DNA of 64,000 nt from Wenyingzhuangia sp. 2_MG-2023 (GTDB lineage Bacteria; Bacteroidota; Bacteroidia; Flavobacteriales; Flavobacteriaceae). Where the stretch lies: NCBI RefSeq assembly GCF_030548295.1, contig NZ_JAUOSB010000015.1:1-64000 (forward strand). Reading direction: 5' to 3'. The translations under genes were made by a program, and so were the position numbers. Positions within the stretch are counted from its first letter, which is position 1; each line of letters begins with the position of its first letter. Below the pieces are notes generated by a model that saw only the letters and a list, made by a program, of their open reading frames with translations, did no database searches and was not told the DNA's origin. Shown piece after piece: positions 1 through 9,594 of this stretch.

Positions 1-358
1 ATTTCTTGTATTTCATATCTCAAATTTATCTATTTGAAATTTAAAATATCACTCCGAATTTATTGGGGGCTAAAATACACACAATTAGATAATTGTGACT
101 TTATATTTTAAAATATCAAAACTAGAAATCACTACATTCACAGAGCAAACCGTATGTAATTCATATTTGAATAGAATAATTCTCTTGAACATCTAGACTC
201 TTGAATACTTTTAGGATTTTGTCGTAATTTACTTGAAAGCTGTGCATAGGTATTGATTGTATTTACAGCTATTTAACCGGAAGCACGACTTTTTTATAAA
301 TCCACAACTGATGAGTTTATAGTATTATAAACTAGTATACTGAACTTATTAAAAAAAA
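1..358. other. Non-coding stretch at window start
   Basis: This AT-rich stretch lies downstream of the minus-strand TPR regulator. I see no ORF with coding character, no tRNA and no convincing terminator hairpin. It may contain the promoter of a gene outside the window. Confidence 0.5.
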
Positions 359-1924
359 TTAAGCATCAACATTGCTCACGAATGAAAAAAAGTTTTCAAT
401 AGAATCAAAATTATTTGATGTCAATTTCTTCTTTAACCTCATTTTGCCTACCCTTACACTCTGGGGAGAAATTCCCAATATACTCCCCATTTCAGTACTT
501 GTGATTTTTAATTTTAATAACACCATTAGACGAATTTCTCCTTCGGTAAATTGAATTTTATTTTCATTAATATATGAAAAAAAAACAGGATAAATAGTTT
601 TGAATTTTTCTTTAAATATGACCCAATCTTGAAATGTTAATATTCTTTTTTGGGATAATTTTTTTATTTCCATATTTTTTTTCGAAACACTCAAATTACT
701 ATTATTAATAACATGTTGGAGGTTTGATATGACCTCATTTTTTTTTGTTAAGTCTAATATGTAAGATTTTAGTTCTTGCTCCTTTATGTCTAGTATTTCA
801 TTTGAAGCTTTTAACTCTAAAGTAACTTCTTTGTTTTTTAATTTTATCTTCGATGTATATCTCAAAATAAATATTAACCCCAATAAGAAGACTATATATA
901 GAGAGATACTAATAATTATAAATCTATTTTGGATAAGCTCTTTATTCTTTTCAAGATTATGAATTTGTAAATCTTTGATTTCAGCAGACATTTCAGCTTG
1001 CGATTTGGCTAAAATTTTAGATTGATTTGTAATTAGTATTTTATTGTTTAGGTCATTAAATTTTTTAAAATAAAAAATAGTAGAATCTAATTTATTTAAT
1101 TGCTCATATATTTCTGATAGTTTGATATATGCATCCTTTACTCTTACATCGCTATTTATTTCTTTAGCAATTTTCAGACTTAAATACCCATATTTTATAG
1201 CATCGTTCTCATTGTTCTTTTTTGCATGAATGTCTGCTAAATTATAAAAGGTTGCTGCTAAACCATTTTTATATTCTTGTTTTTCATAACTGTCGATTGC
1301 TTTAAAATAATTTTGTTCAGCTTTATTTATTTTTCCTTGATTCTTATATATTTGTCCGTGGTTATTATATGAAATACCAAGTTCTCTATAAAGTTTATTC
1401 TTATTAAAGATATCGATTGCCTTTTTATTAAATAAAAGAGCTTTGGTATATTGCCCTTGTTCTTTTAGTATTAACGCTTGATTGGTATAAGTTAATCCTA
1501 ATAGTTTATGCAAGTTTAATTCATTTGCTAATTTAGCTGATTCTATATAGGCCTCCATAGCATCTTTATTATTTTCTAACCGCCAATAAATGAGCCCAAG
1601 AATATTAAGATTCTTAGCAAGTTCAATTCGATTTTCTTCAAGCAAAGCCCTTCTATAAGCACATTTCCCAATAGATAATGCTAATTCGTAATTCCCTTGT
1701 TCCCACTCACTTATTGCTAAATTATTAATTGCATCAACATCGTAATTAATAAACTTTTGACAATCATCCTCATTTTTTTCTTTAAATTTTAATTTGGTAT
1801 CATACTCTTTTATAGATGAAAAAAAGGCACTATCTCCATCATTGTTTAGTATTATAAAAACGATTACGGGAAATAGAACAAATAGGCCTATTATGATTAT
1901 TTTGATTCTATTGTTATGTAACAT
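359..1924 (-). CDS. Membrane-anchored TPR protein with C-terminal LuxR-type helix-turn-helix
   Basis: This is a 521-residue putative transcriptional regulator. An N-terminal hydrophobic anchor (about 8-26) is followed by tetratricopeptide repeats (about 60-300), a second membrane segment (about 334-355), a lysine/glutamate-rich coiled coil (about 357-425) and a C-terminal helix-turn-helix (about 458-502, around GSILGISPQSVRV). This places a TPR sensor in the periplasm and a DNA-binding domain in the cytoplasm, a layout known for Bacteroidota one-component membrane regulators. No kinase or receiver domain is present. The gene starts 34 bases after the T9SS protein gene on the same strand, so the two are probably co-transcribed. 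The ligand and targets are unknown; the link to the neighbouring exported protein is inference from position. Confidence 0.8.
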   Translation of the reverse strand: MLHNNRIKIIIIGLFVLFPVIVFIILNNDGDSAFFSSIKEYDTKLKFKEKNEDDCQKFINYDVDAINNLAISEWEQGNYELALSIGKCAYRRALLEENRIELAKNLNILGLIYWRLENNKDAMEAYIESAKLANELNLHKLLGLTYTNQALILKEQGQYTKALLFNKKAIDIFNKNKLYRELGISYNNHGQIYKNQGKINKAEQNYFKAIDSYEKQEYKNGLAATFYNLADIHAKKNNENDAIKYGYLSLKIAKEINSDVRVKDAYIKLSEIYEQLNKLDSTIFYFKKFNDLNNKILITNQSKILAKSQAEMSAEIKDLQIHNLEKNKELIQNRFIIISISLYIVFLLGLIFILRYTSKIKLKNKEVTLELKASNEILDIKEQELKSYILDLTKKNEVISNLQHVINNSNLSVSKKNMEIKKLSQKRILTFQDWVIFKEKFKTIYPVFFSYINENKIQFTEGEIRLMVLLKLKITSTEMGSILGISPQSVRVGKMRLKKKLTSNNFDSIENFFSFVSNVDA

Positions 1925-1958
1925 TTTTAAATATTAATATTCTCTATACTATGAAGCA

Positions 1959-4900
1959 TTATTTTACAATCATTTTTCTCGTAGATATAAAGTTATCTGT
2001 TTCAATACTATAAAAATACAAACCAGATTGAAGATTTGAAATATTTACATCCATAACATTATTACCAACTGGGTAAAATTGATCATCAATAGTCATTATT
2101 CTTCGACCTTGACAATCATAAATTTTAAAATTGACATTACTACTATCTGTTAAATAAAAAGGAATTGAGGTATTAGTGTTCACAGGATTAGGATAGTTTT
2201 GTCCTAGCCAATTACTCTTAAAAACTGGAGATGTCACTTCATCAATACCTAAAACGTCATGTTGCGTTTCAAAAAAATACAATCCTTCAAACACATTCAT
2301 CTCATGCGATACGCTACCTCCAATTATTAATCGACCATCATTCATTGGGTTTAAGCTATTAGGGTTATATGATGATAACTCGGGTCCTACAAAAAACTCC
2401 TCTGAACTATTTCCAAACTCATCTAATTGCAATAGACTAGCTGCTGTAAATGAACCTGTGGAATAAAAAATTCTTTTAGGAATTGTGGTTTCATACATTT
2501 GATTAAGAATGTAAATAGTATCAGAATCATCTATATGCATATCTCTGTAAAAACGATTTACCTCTGAATTTGCAAACCATACTTGGTTACCTTCATTATC
2601 AAAATTTACGATAGCAAGACGATTACTACCATCAAAAGATGATAAACTATAACTAGTCATTATAATATTACCGGAAGATAATTGCTTAATTGTATATGGG
2701 TTAACTGTTCGATCTGCTTCAGAATAAGAAGAAAGCCATTGATTTGAACCATCAGAATTAAACTTAAGCACTATGGCTTCTCTTAAAAATGAGCTTCCAA
2801 CACTATATCCAGTAACATAGATATCATCTGTGTCACTCAATATAACTTCTACACCAGATGTATTATTATTTTCGATAGACATAGGAGAAAGCCATTGAAA
2901 TGAACCATCATCAGAAAGTTTCATTAAAACTAAGTTAAAATTTTTATCAAACCAATCACCTGCACCTATATGACCAGTAACATATATATTTCCATTGGTA
3001 TCTGCATTACCTGAATTTAATGAATATAAATTATCACTTATTTCTGATGATTCGTAAAATGTTGTCCATTCCTCATTACCAGAGGATGAGAATTTTGAAA
3101 TTGTAAATATTGAGTTTGAATCTGTTTGCTCTTGTAATGAAGTTCCAGCTATATATATATTCTCTGAATCGTCAAAAAACATTTCATATAAATTAGGATT
3201 GAAATAATCTTTTTCTGTTTCCCAAAGTAAATTACCCTGTGGGTCATATTTTTTAAGTCGAATAGATTGATCCTCAAAACCATTTGGTAATAAGTACACA
3301 ATTATGTTACCCGAAGTATCAACATCTGCTATAATACCGCTACTTGGGTTTCCATTATCCTGATTAAAAGTTTTTTGCCATTCAACATCCCTTGTTTCAT
3401 TATATTTAACTATTTGAAAGTTTTCAAAATATTCATTATTAACAATTGTAGCATATTGACCAGATACATAAATATTATTGTTGCTATCGTTAACTGTTGA
3501 TAAAATTTGCATTTTAGTGGTAGTAGTAGCAAATATTTCTGACCACTCTGGAGTATCGGCATCTAATGGTAATTTACTAACCTCAAATACATCTCCATTA
3601 TTTGAATAAAAGGATCTTGATACTAAATTTGCATTATCAATAGTTATATCAATATTAATTAAATTTACAATACCTCCAAAAGGTGAGTAAGGAATTATAT
3701 AGTTTGTTTCTCCAATTAAAGCACCAGTATCATTAAGCTTGTAAATATCTATTCTTTGTTCAAAAGTTGTTTGATCCATACCAATTGAGGAAATGAAAAT
3801 TTCTGAATCTGAAGTAAACTCAAAATAAATTTTTTGCGGATCTACAATGGCCTCTGATGTGTAATCCCAATTATTCACACCATTTTCATCATATGAAACC
3901 AAGACCACTCCATCTTCAGAAAAGCCTCCAAAATGTCTTCCCGAAACATACAAATCACCATCTGAATTAGCATAAATATGATAGGCATCAGTAAAATCAC
4001 CATCATATTCAAAGGTTTCTGCCCAAACAAGATCACCATTTAAATCGTATTTTATTGTCCCCATTTTATTATTAAGTGTATTGAAAGTTCCTGTAACATA
4101 ACTATTCCCATTTGCGTCAATGGTATTACCGCGAGCAATAGAATTAGTTGGGGTACTTTGATCATTATATATATATAAATGACGCCAGTTTTCAATACCC
4201 ATAGAATTATAACTGATTGAATAATAACCTTGCATAGAATTGGAATCATAACCAAATCCTGAAATTAGAATGTTATTATTAGAGTCTATAGCAATATCTA
4301 GAGGCTCATTCCATGTATTGGGTGTGTAATTAGCATCTGTAGCTGTCCATAATAAATCACCATCGTTATTATATTTTAAAGTTAAAAAACTCACACCTTG
4401 GCCAGTATAGCTCACTCCTGTCACAACTATATTTTGTGCATTATCTAAACTTATTGCAGTCGGGGTATCTAATCCGTTAGCTACCCCGTTAAAAGTATGT
4501 TGCCAAATTATGTTTCCGCTAGAAGCATCATATTTTATGGTTTTAATATCCATATTATCCCCATTCCAATTTACGCCACTTACAATTGGGTTTCCTAATG
4601 CGTCTAATGTGATTACTGTTCCAAATTCTACACTATATAAGTCAGTTTCTTCCTTTGCTTCCCACAGGATATTTCCAGTTTCATCCACTTTAATTGTAAC
4701 AAAATCCCCTTTTGGCTTATTTGGATTAGAACTCGTACCCGTTACATATACATTTGACGCATCGTTTATACTTGCAAATGGAATATTGACTCCGTTATTG
4801 GTATTAGAAAAGTATTCATACTTAGAATCGGTCATCACATTATTCTTGTTCAAATTAGGACGTTGTGAATTGTTTACATTTGACACCTTTGAAAGTATAC

Positions 4901-5009
4901 CCTCTCTCAAAGATGTTTCATATCCTAGATAATTATTAGTCTGAAATTCTTGTGCATTTGAAAAATAACTAATAAAGCATAGAAGAAAGCAAAGTAATTT
5001 ATAATACAT
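1959..5009 (-). CDS. T9SS-exported beta-propeller-like (SBBP-type repeat) protein
   Basis: This 1016-residue secreted protein has a signal peptide at residues 1-19 (ends SNAQ). A long body follows, made of recurring units of the form GNIYVTG..., WxxTF and D-x-D/N-x-N-G turns, as in SBBP/beta-propeller repeat proteins. The last 80 or so residues form a T9SS type A sorting domain, starting near LGQNYPNPVNTNTSIPF and ending with the usual GLYFYSIET and RKMIVK segments. The family is exported across the outer membrane and either anchored or released. No catalytic motif is visible, so a binding or structural role is likely but unproven. It lies upstream of the TPR/HTH regulator in a probable two-gene unit. 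Confidence 0.85.
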   Translation of the reverse strand: MYYKLLCFLLCFISYFSNAQEFQTNNYLGYETSLREGILSKVSNVNNSQRPNLNKNNVMTDSKYEYFSNTNNGVNIPFASINDASNVYVTGTSSNPNKPKGDFVTIKVDETGNILWEAKEETDLYSVEFGTVITLDALGNPIVSGVNWNGDNMDIKTIKYDASSGNIIWQHTFNGVANGLDTPTAISLDNAQNIVVTGVSYTGQGVSFLTLKYNNDGDLLWTATDANYTPNTWNEPLDIAIDSNNNILISGFGYDSNSMQGYYSISYNSMGIENWRHLYIYNDQSTPTNSIARGNTIDANGNSYVTGTFNTLNNKMGTIKYDLNGDLVWAETFEYDGDFTDAYHIYANSDGDLYVSGRHFGGFSEDGVVLVSYDENGVNNWDYTSEAIVDPQKIYFEFTSDSEIFISSIGMDQTTFEQRIDIYKLNDTGALIGETNYIIPYSPFGGIVNLINIDITIDNANLVSRSFYSNNGDVFEVSKLPLDADTPEWSEIFATTTTKMQILSTVNDSNNNIYVSGQYATIVNNEYFENFQIVKYNETRDVEWQKTFNQDNGNPSSGIIADVDTSGNIIVYLLPNGFEDQSIRLKKYDPQGNLLWETEKDYFNPNLYEMFFDDSENIYIAGTSLQEQTDSNSIFTISKFSSSGNEEWTTFYESSEISDNLYSLNSGNADTNGNIYVTGHIGAGDWFDKNFNLVLMKLSDDGSFQWLSPMSIENNNTSGVEVILSDTDDIYVTGYSVGSSFLREAIVLKFNSDGSNQWLSSYSEADRTVNPYTIKQLSSGNIIMTSYSLSSFDGSNRLAIVNFDNEGNQVWFANSEVNRFYRDMHIDDSDTIYILNQMYETTIPKRIFYSTGSFTAASLLQLDEFGNSSEEFFVGPELSSYNPNSLNPMNDGRLIIGGSVSHEMNVFEGLYFFETQHDVLGIDEVTSPVFKSNWLGQNYPNPVNTNTSIPFYLTDSSNVNFKIYDCQGRRIMTIDDQFYPVGNNVMDVNISNLQSGLYFYSIETDNFISTRKMIVK

Positions 5010-5530
5010 AATATATAGTTTTGTTTATGGCAATTATAGTATTATAAGTTATTCCATTAGTTAAAACTATATATACAACAGTGTTGACATTAATGTTTTT
5101 CAACTCAAAATAAAGCTGATTTTCAATAATTTAATTATCAAACACTACGTTCCTTACAAAGCATATTAAAATTTAATAGAGTATATAGGTTTGTATTATA
5201 ATCCATTTGCTGCTGCTTCTTTTTCTTGAGACGAATTTAATCTATTTTCAATTTAACAATTTTTACGGACGGTATTTTTTCTAATCTTTTTGCAAATTTA
5301 CTTGTCCCATTTGATGTCTTCTGTTATATTTTACACTAAATCATCTGCCAATGTAAACAAAGATTTAGTTTGATTTTAAACTCCTCTAACAATTACCTAA
5401 ACAATGAAACTCTTGTTTAAGAAATATATAATTAAACTATTAAACACTATATTCACTTATCAATTCATTTTTCGGATAAATATTTTCTAATTCTATTAAG
5501 CATACCGAGGATTCAGAAAATATCGGACAT
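5010..5530. other. Long non-coding gap between exported-protein gene and tRNA
   Basis: This stretch of about 520 bases is AT-rich with stops in all frames. It should contain the promoter of the minus-strand exported protein, but I found no good TAnnTTTG element. One short minus-strand open stretch near 5230-5330 (about 28 codons, no start codon) looks mildly coding-like. I could not tie it to a family. Confidence 0.4.
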
Positions 5531-5562
5531 AAAAAAACCTCTGTAAAAACAGAGGTTTTTTG
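5531..5562 (-). terminator. Rho-independent terminator after tRNA-Ser
   Basis: An eight-base stem (AACCTCTG with CAGAGGTT) encloses a short A-rich loop and is flanked by A and T runs on both sides, so it can work in either direction. It lies directly downstream of the minus-strand tRNA. Confidence 0.8.
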
Positions 5563-5570
5563 TTAAAATG

Positions 5571-5654
5571 CAGTGAGAAAGGGATTCGAACCCTTGGGCC
5601 GATTTCTCGACCACAGCTTTCCAGGCTGCTCCATTACCACTCTGGCACCTCACT
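5571..5654 (-). tRNA. tRNA-Ser (anticodon GGA)
   Basis: The minus strand folds as a class II tRNA. It has acceptor arms AGTGAGG and TCTCACT, a D arm, and an anticodon stem GCAGC/GCTGT with loop CTGGAAA, giving anticodon GGA. A long variable arm and a T arm with GGTTCGAATCC complete it. The long variable arm and GGA anticodon identify a serine tRNA reading UCC/UCU. The discriminator base is G and CCA is not encoded. The terminator follows at 5531-5562. Confidence 0.95.
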
Positions 5655-5920
5655 GTTTGAAGGATTGCAAATAAACAAAATTGTTTTGTTTTTTTCCAAC
5701 AAAAGTAAAATTAATTGTTTTGTTTATTCTGTGCATAAAATTCTGTGCAAACTGATCAACTATTCCGTTTTTTTTTTTTTAAGAACCTTAACAACTTCAA
5801 AAGCCTGTTGTTAAAAAATAACCAAAGCAAACCACGACATATAGTTCCAACAGGTAATTCTAATTCCTCTTTTTTTAGAACGATTAAAATCTTATTTTTA
5901 ACTATCAATTTTAGCAAATC

Positions 5921-6910
5921 ATGAAACAAGTCAATTGGGGAGTTATAGGTGTGGGAAACGTATGCGAAGTAAAAAGCGTACCTGCAATGTATAAAATTTC
6001 AAACTCTAAAGTCATTGCGGTTATGCGTAGAGATGTAGACAAAGCAAAAGATTACGCAAAAAGACACAAAATAGAAATGTGGACTACAGATGCTGATGAA
6101 GTTATCAATCACCCAGAAATAAATGCGATTTACATTGCTACTCCTCCTAAATATCACAAAGCCTATGCGCTAAAAGTTGCAGAAGCTGGAAAAGCTTGTT
6201 ACATAGAAAAGCCCATGGCCATTACGCATGATGAGTGTGTAGAAATTGAAAAAGCATTTAAATCCAAAAATTTACCACTTTACATTGCCTATTATCGTAC
6301 TTGTTTGCCCAATTTTTTAAAAGCTAAAGAATTGATTGACTATGGAACTTTGGGAACAGTTCTGAACATTCAAATGAACACTAGCAAACCTTTAGATGTT
6401 TTAGATCCTGATTACCATAAACGCAATTGGAGAGTGGATCCAAAAATAGCTGGAGACGGTTATTTTTACGATTTAGGTTCTCATCAATTAAATATTTTAG
6501 AATTTTTAATTGGTGATATTGATCATATACAAGGACTCGCTGCCAATCAATCTAAAATTTACAAATCCAACGATGTTGTAGTGGCAAATATGTTGTTTAA
6601 AAACAATGTGGTGGGTACTTGTTTTTGGGCTTTCAATCATGGAATTCCTGGACGACAAGATGAACTGACCATCAACGGAAGCAAAGCAACCCTAAAAATG
6701 GCCTGTTTTAAAGACACTCCACTCCTACTTATTCATGCAGATGGTAGCAAAGAAACGTTTGACATTCCCTACCCAGAACACGTACAACAACCAATGATTC
6801 AATCTATTGTAAATGATTTGATTCACAAAACAAAAAAAACATACAGTACAGGTAAAATTGGTGCTAAAACCAATTATTGGCTAGAACAAATTAGTGGTTT
6901 AGTCTCTTAA
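5921..6910 (+). CDS. Gfo/Idh/MocA-family NAD(P)-dependent oxidoreductase
   Basis: This 329-residue cytoplasmic protein has an N-terminal Rossmann fold (GVIGVGNVCEVKSVPA, with Cys in place of the last small residue of the dinucleotide motif). The family lysine is in YIEKP near residue 98, and a C-terminal GFO_IDH_MocA domain includes the DLGSHQLN segment near 187. Members oxidise or reduce sugars, inositols or related polyols; the substrate cannot be read from sequence. The gene stands alone between the tRNA and a convergent GH16 gene. A sugar-related role beside a polysaccharidase is plausible, but the two are not in one operon. Confidence 0.88.
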   Translation: MKQVNWGVIGVGNVCEVKSVPAMYKISNSKVIAVMRRDVDKAKDYAKRHKIEMWTTDADEVINHPEINAIYIATPPKYHKAYALKVAEAGKACYIEKPMAITHDECVEIEKAFKSKNLPLYIAYYRTCLPNFLKAKELIDYGTLGTVLNIQMNTSKPLDVLDPDYHKRNWRVDPKIAGDGYFYDLGSHQLNILEFLIGDIDHIQGLAANQSKIYKSNDVVVANMLFKNNVVGTCFWAFNHGIPGRQDELTINGSKATLKMACFKDTPLLLIHADGSKETFDIPYPEHVQQPMIQSIVNDLIHKTKKTYSTGKIGAKTNYWLEQISGLVS

Positions 6911-6920
6911 ATCCTTATAT

Positions 6921-6957
6921 AAAAGGTTCTTTGTTTCTAAAAACAAAGAACCTTTTT
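6921..6957. terminator. Bidirectional terminator between oxidoreductase and GH16 genes
   Basis: A stem AAAGGTTCTTTG / CAAAGAACCTTT with a short loop has A-rich and T-rich flanks. It sits between two convergent genes and can end transcription from both. Confidence 0.85.
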
Positions 6958-6973
6958 ATTCAGAATCATCCTA

Positions 6974-8533
6974 TTATTCTACCATAATTTTTTTAACAAT
7001 CTTTTGGCTTTCATTAACGGCTTTCACAAAGTACAAACCACTTTTTTTCAGAATTTCTTTGGAAATAACAGTAGTTCCCGTTACTGTATTATTAAAAACA
7101 ATACTTCCTTTAACATCAGAAATAACAAGGGTATAGCTGGTGGTATCCTCATTCCCCATACGAATGGTTAAATCTTCTTCTTTTAATGGATTAGGATATA
7201 TTTGCATGCTTGCTTGAGCTTGCTTTTCCACAACAAAGTTTTGCTCTAACATTACCGAACTGTTATTTCCTGTAGGAATCAGTGCCCATTGTGTCCAAGT
7301 ACCGTTAGAGGCCGTGCTTTTTTGAATGATATTACTGTAATTATCGCTTGTTTCGGGTCTAAAATAATCCCCTGTTTCTCTGTTTTGTAAGTAAAAATAA
7401 CCTCCTGAACTCTCTACCATTTTCCATTGGGTATAACTCCCATTGTAAGAGGTAGGTTTTTGTACAAGCACACTGTTTTCTGTATCGTCGGTAGGACGGA
7501 AATACATTCCATTTGCTATATTTTTTAAATAAAACCATCCATTGTCTGTGGCTACTTTTTCCCATTGTGTAGGAGCTCCTGACCACGAAGACGGAACCAA
7601 TTCTAAAGGTGTGTTTTCACTGATCCCATTCGTTCTAACCTTACTTCCCGTCTCTCTATTCATCAAAAAATAGTTCACAGAATTAGGATCATCTGCCAAA
7701 GTCCAAGTTCTTACCCAGTCTACATACATGGTATTTATTGCATTGTTGTTTAAATCGCTTTGAGCAGGCAAACCTCCTATCCAATTTGCATCCTTAGCCC
7801 ATAAGTCCCATAATATGTTTAAGTCTCTAGTATAATCAAAATCAGAAACCAAACTTCCTACTTTTACTCCATTTAAATAAAAATCCATGTTGCGGGCATC
7901 TTTCCAGTAAACACCAAAAACATGGTAGTCGGCATCCCACTTTACCCCTTTACCAGGAGTTCCTGCAGGTAGGTTTCTATTATCAAAATCACTAGCTTCA
8001 TCATATTCTGTTCCGTTTCTTGCTTGCCAATAATGCGATTTCATCAACCAAGGATAATCAGGTTTACAATCACACGTTGGAGCCGCATTGTTTTCTATCA
8101 CATCAATTTCATCTCTATTATTACTATCTCCGTTGTTTAACCAAAAGGTGTTAAAAGCAGAAATGCTTGATGCTTTGATTCGACTTTCCGTATACATTGG
8201 ATAACTAATTTGTTCTTTAGACATAATTCTAGCCGTTCTAAACCAACGTTCTGCTCCCTGATCCAAAGTAGCTCTAATCCATAAATAGCCACCCCACACT
8301 CCAGAATTAGTGTTGTCTGCCACCATTTCTACAGGAACATCGTAATTCCACGTGGACTTTGACCATTTGCTCGTATCCAAACCGTTTACATTAAACTCAT
8401 CGGTTAAACCATCCTCTTTTACCCATACTTTTCCACTGGGTTTAGGATCCAAACCGGAACCAAACGTAGGCACTGTTTGAGAAAACATAATTTTAGCACT
8501 TAAAGCTAAGAGTAACATTGTAATTCTTTTCAT
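6974..8533 (-). CDS. Secreted GH16 glycoside hydrolase (agarase/porphyranase type) with trefoil lectin domain and T9SS tail
   Basis: This 519-residue exported enzyme has a signal peptide (1-18, ends MFSQ) and a GH16 jelly-roll domain (about 35-280). The catalytic motif is DEIDVIE, with E142 as nucleophile, D144 assisting and E147 as acid/base. A ricin-type beta-trefoil or CBM13-like domain of three similar units (about 285-430, each with a YFLMNR / FYLKN / FYLQNR strand and W) precedes a T9SS type A sorting domain (about 445-519, IYPNPL...). GH16 enzymes with the EIDVxE spacing and the SHYWQ region resemble beta-agarases and beta-porphyranases acting on red-algal galactans. The exact substrate is inference. 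No SusCD pair is adjacent, so it is an orphan enzyme rather than part of an intact PUL. Confidence 0.88.
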   Translation of the reverse strand: MKRITMLLLALSAKIMFSQTVPTFGSGLDPKPSGKVWVKEDGLTDEFNVNGLDTSKWSKSTWNYDVPVEMVADNTNSGVWGGYLWIRATLDQGAERWFRTARIMSKEQISYPMYTESRIKASSISAFNTFWLNNGDSNNRDEIDVIENNAAPTCDCKPDYPWLMKSHYWQARNGTEYDEASDFDNRNLPAGTPGKGVKWDADYHVFGVYWKDARNMDFYLNGVKVGSLVSDFDYTRDLNILWDLWAKDANWIGGLPAQSDLNNNAINTMYVDWVRTWTLADDPNSVNYFLMNRETGSKVRTNGISENTPLELVPSSWSGAPTQWEKVATDNGWFYLKNIANGMYFRPTDDTENSVLVQKPTSYNGSYTQWKMVESSGGYFYLQNRETGDYFRPETSDNYSNIIQKSTASNGTWTQWALIPTGNNSSVMLEQNFVVEKQAQASMQIYPNPLKEEDLTIRMGNEDTTSYTLVISDVKGSIVFNNTVTGTTVISKEILKKSGLYFVKAVNESQKIVKKIMVE

Positions 8534-8782
8534 AATATGTTATTTAAAATTATCGTTCCTCAAGCTACCTTTTTTGATAAAAAAACAACAAAACAGAGAT
8601 TCTATTTCATAATTCATATGACAAAACCCTAAATAAAGAACATAACAAAAAAAACATCCCTAATCGATATCAACTATAGAACACAACAATTGAACAAAAA
8701 ATCCGTTTAGTTTTTTGAATTTAAATAATTCCATTTCAAAAAAGTTAATACCTTTAATACCTTATACAACACCTATATTTCA

Positions 8783-9487
8783 ATGAAAATAACATCTAAC
8801 TTAATTGTTCTTATCGCATTATTCTTAAACTATTCTGCCTTTTCTCAAAGTGATCAAAAAGCTGTTAAAATTGCCAATAAGGTTATGGAAAACATGGGTG
8901 GAGAAACCAATTGGAACAACGTACACTATATTCAGTGGGATTTTGGAAAACGAAAATTGTATTGGAACAAGTGGACTGGTGATGTACGAGTAGAAGCTCC
9001 CAAAGATGGACTTACTGTTTTGGTAAACATCAACACAAATCTTGGAAAAGCGTTCAAAAACAAAGAACTTATTACCGATGAAAAACAAACTAAAAAGCTT
9101 GTGAATCAAGCCAAAAAATGGTGGATTAATGATTCTTATTGGTTAACAATGCCTTGGAAATTGTTAGATCCTGGTGTGACTTTAAAATACATTCGCAAAG
9201 ACAAATTGCCTGACGGACATTCTGCTGATGTTTTGCAAATGACTTTTGAAAATGTAGGAGTTACACCACAAAATAAATACGAAATTTACGTAGACAAAAA
9301 AGAACACTTGATCAAACAATGGTCTTTTTTCAGCAATTTTAACGATGAAAAACCAAAGTTTACAAAGCCTTGGGACAATTATCAACCCATAGAAAACGTT
9401 CTACTTTCATTCAACAGAAGTGATTTCGGTCCAAAGAATGTAGTGGTCAAAAAAAAGTTTGATCCCCTATTATTTACAGCATTGTAA
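8783..9487 (+). CDS. Exported DUF6503-like protein
   Basis: This 234-residue protein has a signal peptide (1-21, ends AFSQ). The body is rich in aromatic beta strands (IQWDFGKRKLYWNKW, WWINDSYWL) and resembles DUF6503-like, outer-membrane-lipoprotein-sorting-like proteins of Flavobacteriia. It has no lipobox Cys and no catalytic motif. A LolA/LppM-like beta fold is my inference from strand pattern and size. It is transcribed alone, about 107 bases before the VWA gene and divergent from the GH16 gene. The function is not known. Confidence 0.65.
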   Translation: MKITSNLIVLIALFLNYSAFSQSDQKAVKIANKVMENMGGETNWNNVHYIQWDFGKRKLYWNKWTGDVRVEAPKDGLTVLVNINTNLGKAFKNKELITDEKQTKKLVNQAKKWWINDSYWLTMPWKLLDPGVTLKYIRKDKLPDGHSADVLQMTFENVGVTPQNKYEIYVDKKEHLIKQWSFFSNFNDEKPKFTKPWDNYQPIENVLLSFNRSDFGPKNVVVKKKFDPLLFTAL

Positions 9488-9594
9488 AAAGTTTAAACCA
9501 ATTCTTAATAATTGCATTTCTTTACGACTAAAGATACATCTGTAGAATTTGATTTAACTTAGTAACAAGTTTTACCACTCAAAAACATGTACCT

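Noticed and set aside
4510-4932. 140-codon plus-strand ORF
   Set aside because: It lies antisense within the T9SS protein gene and has no family pattern.
5560-5814. 84-codon plus-strand ORF containing an Arg/Leu-rich start
   Set aside because: It reads antisense through the tRNA-Ser gene; the apparent protein is the reverse of tRNA sequence.
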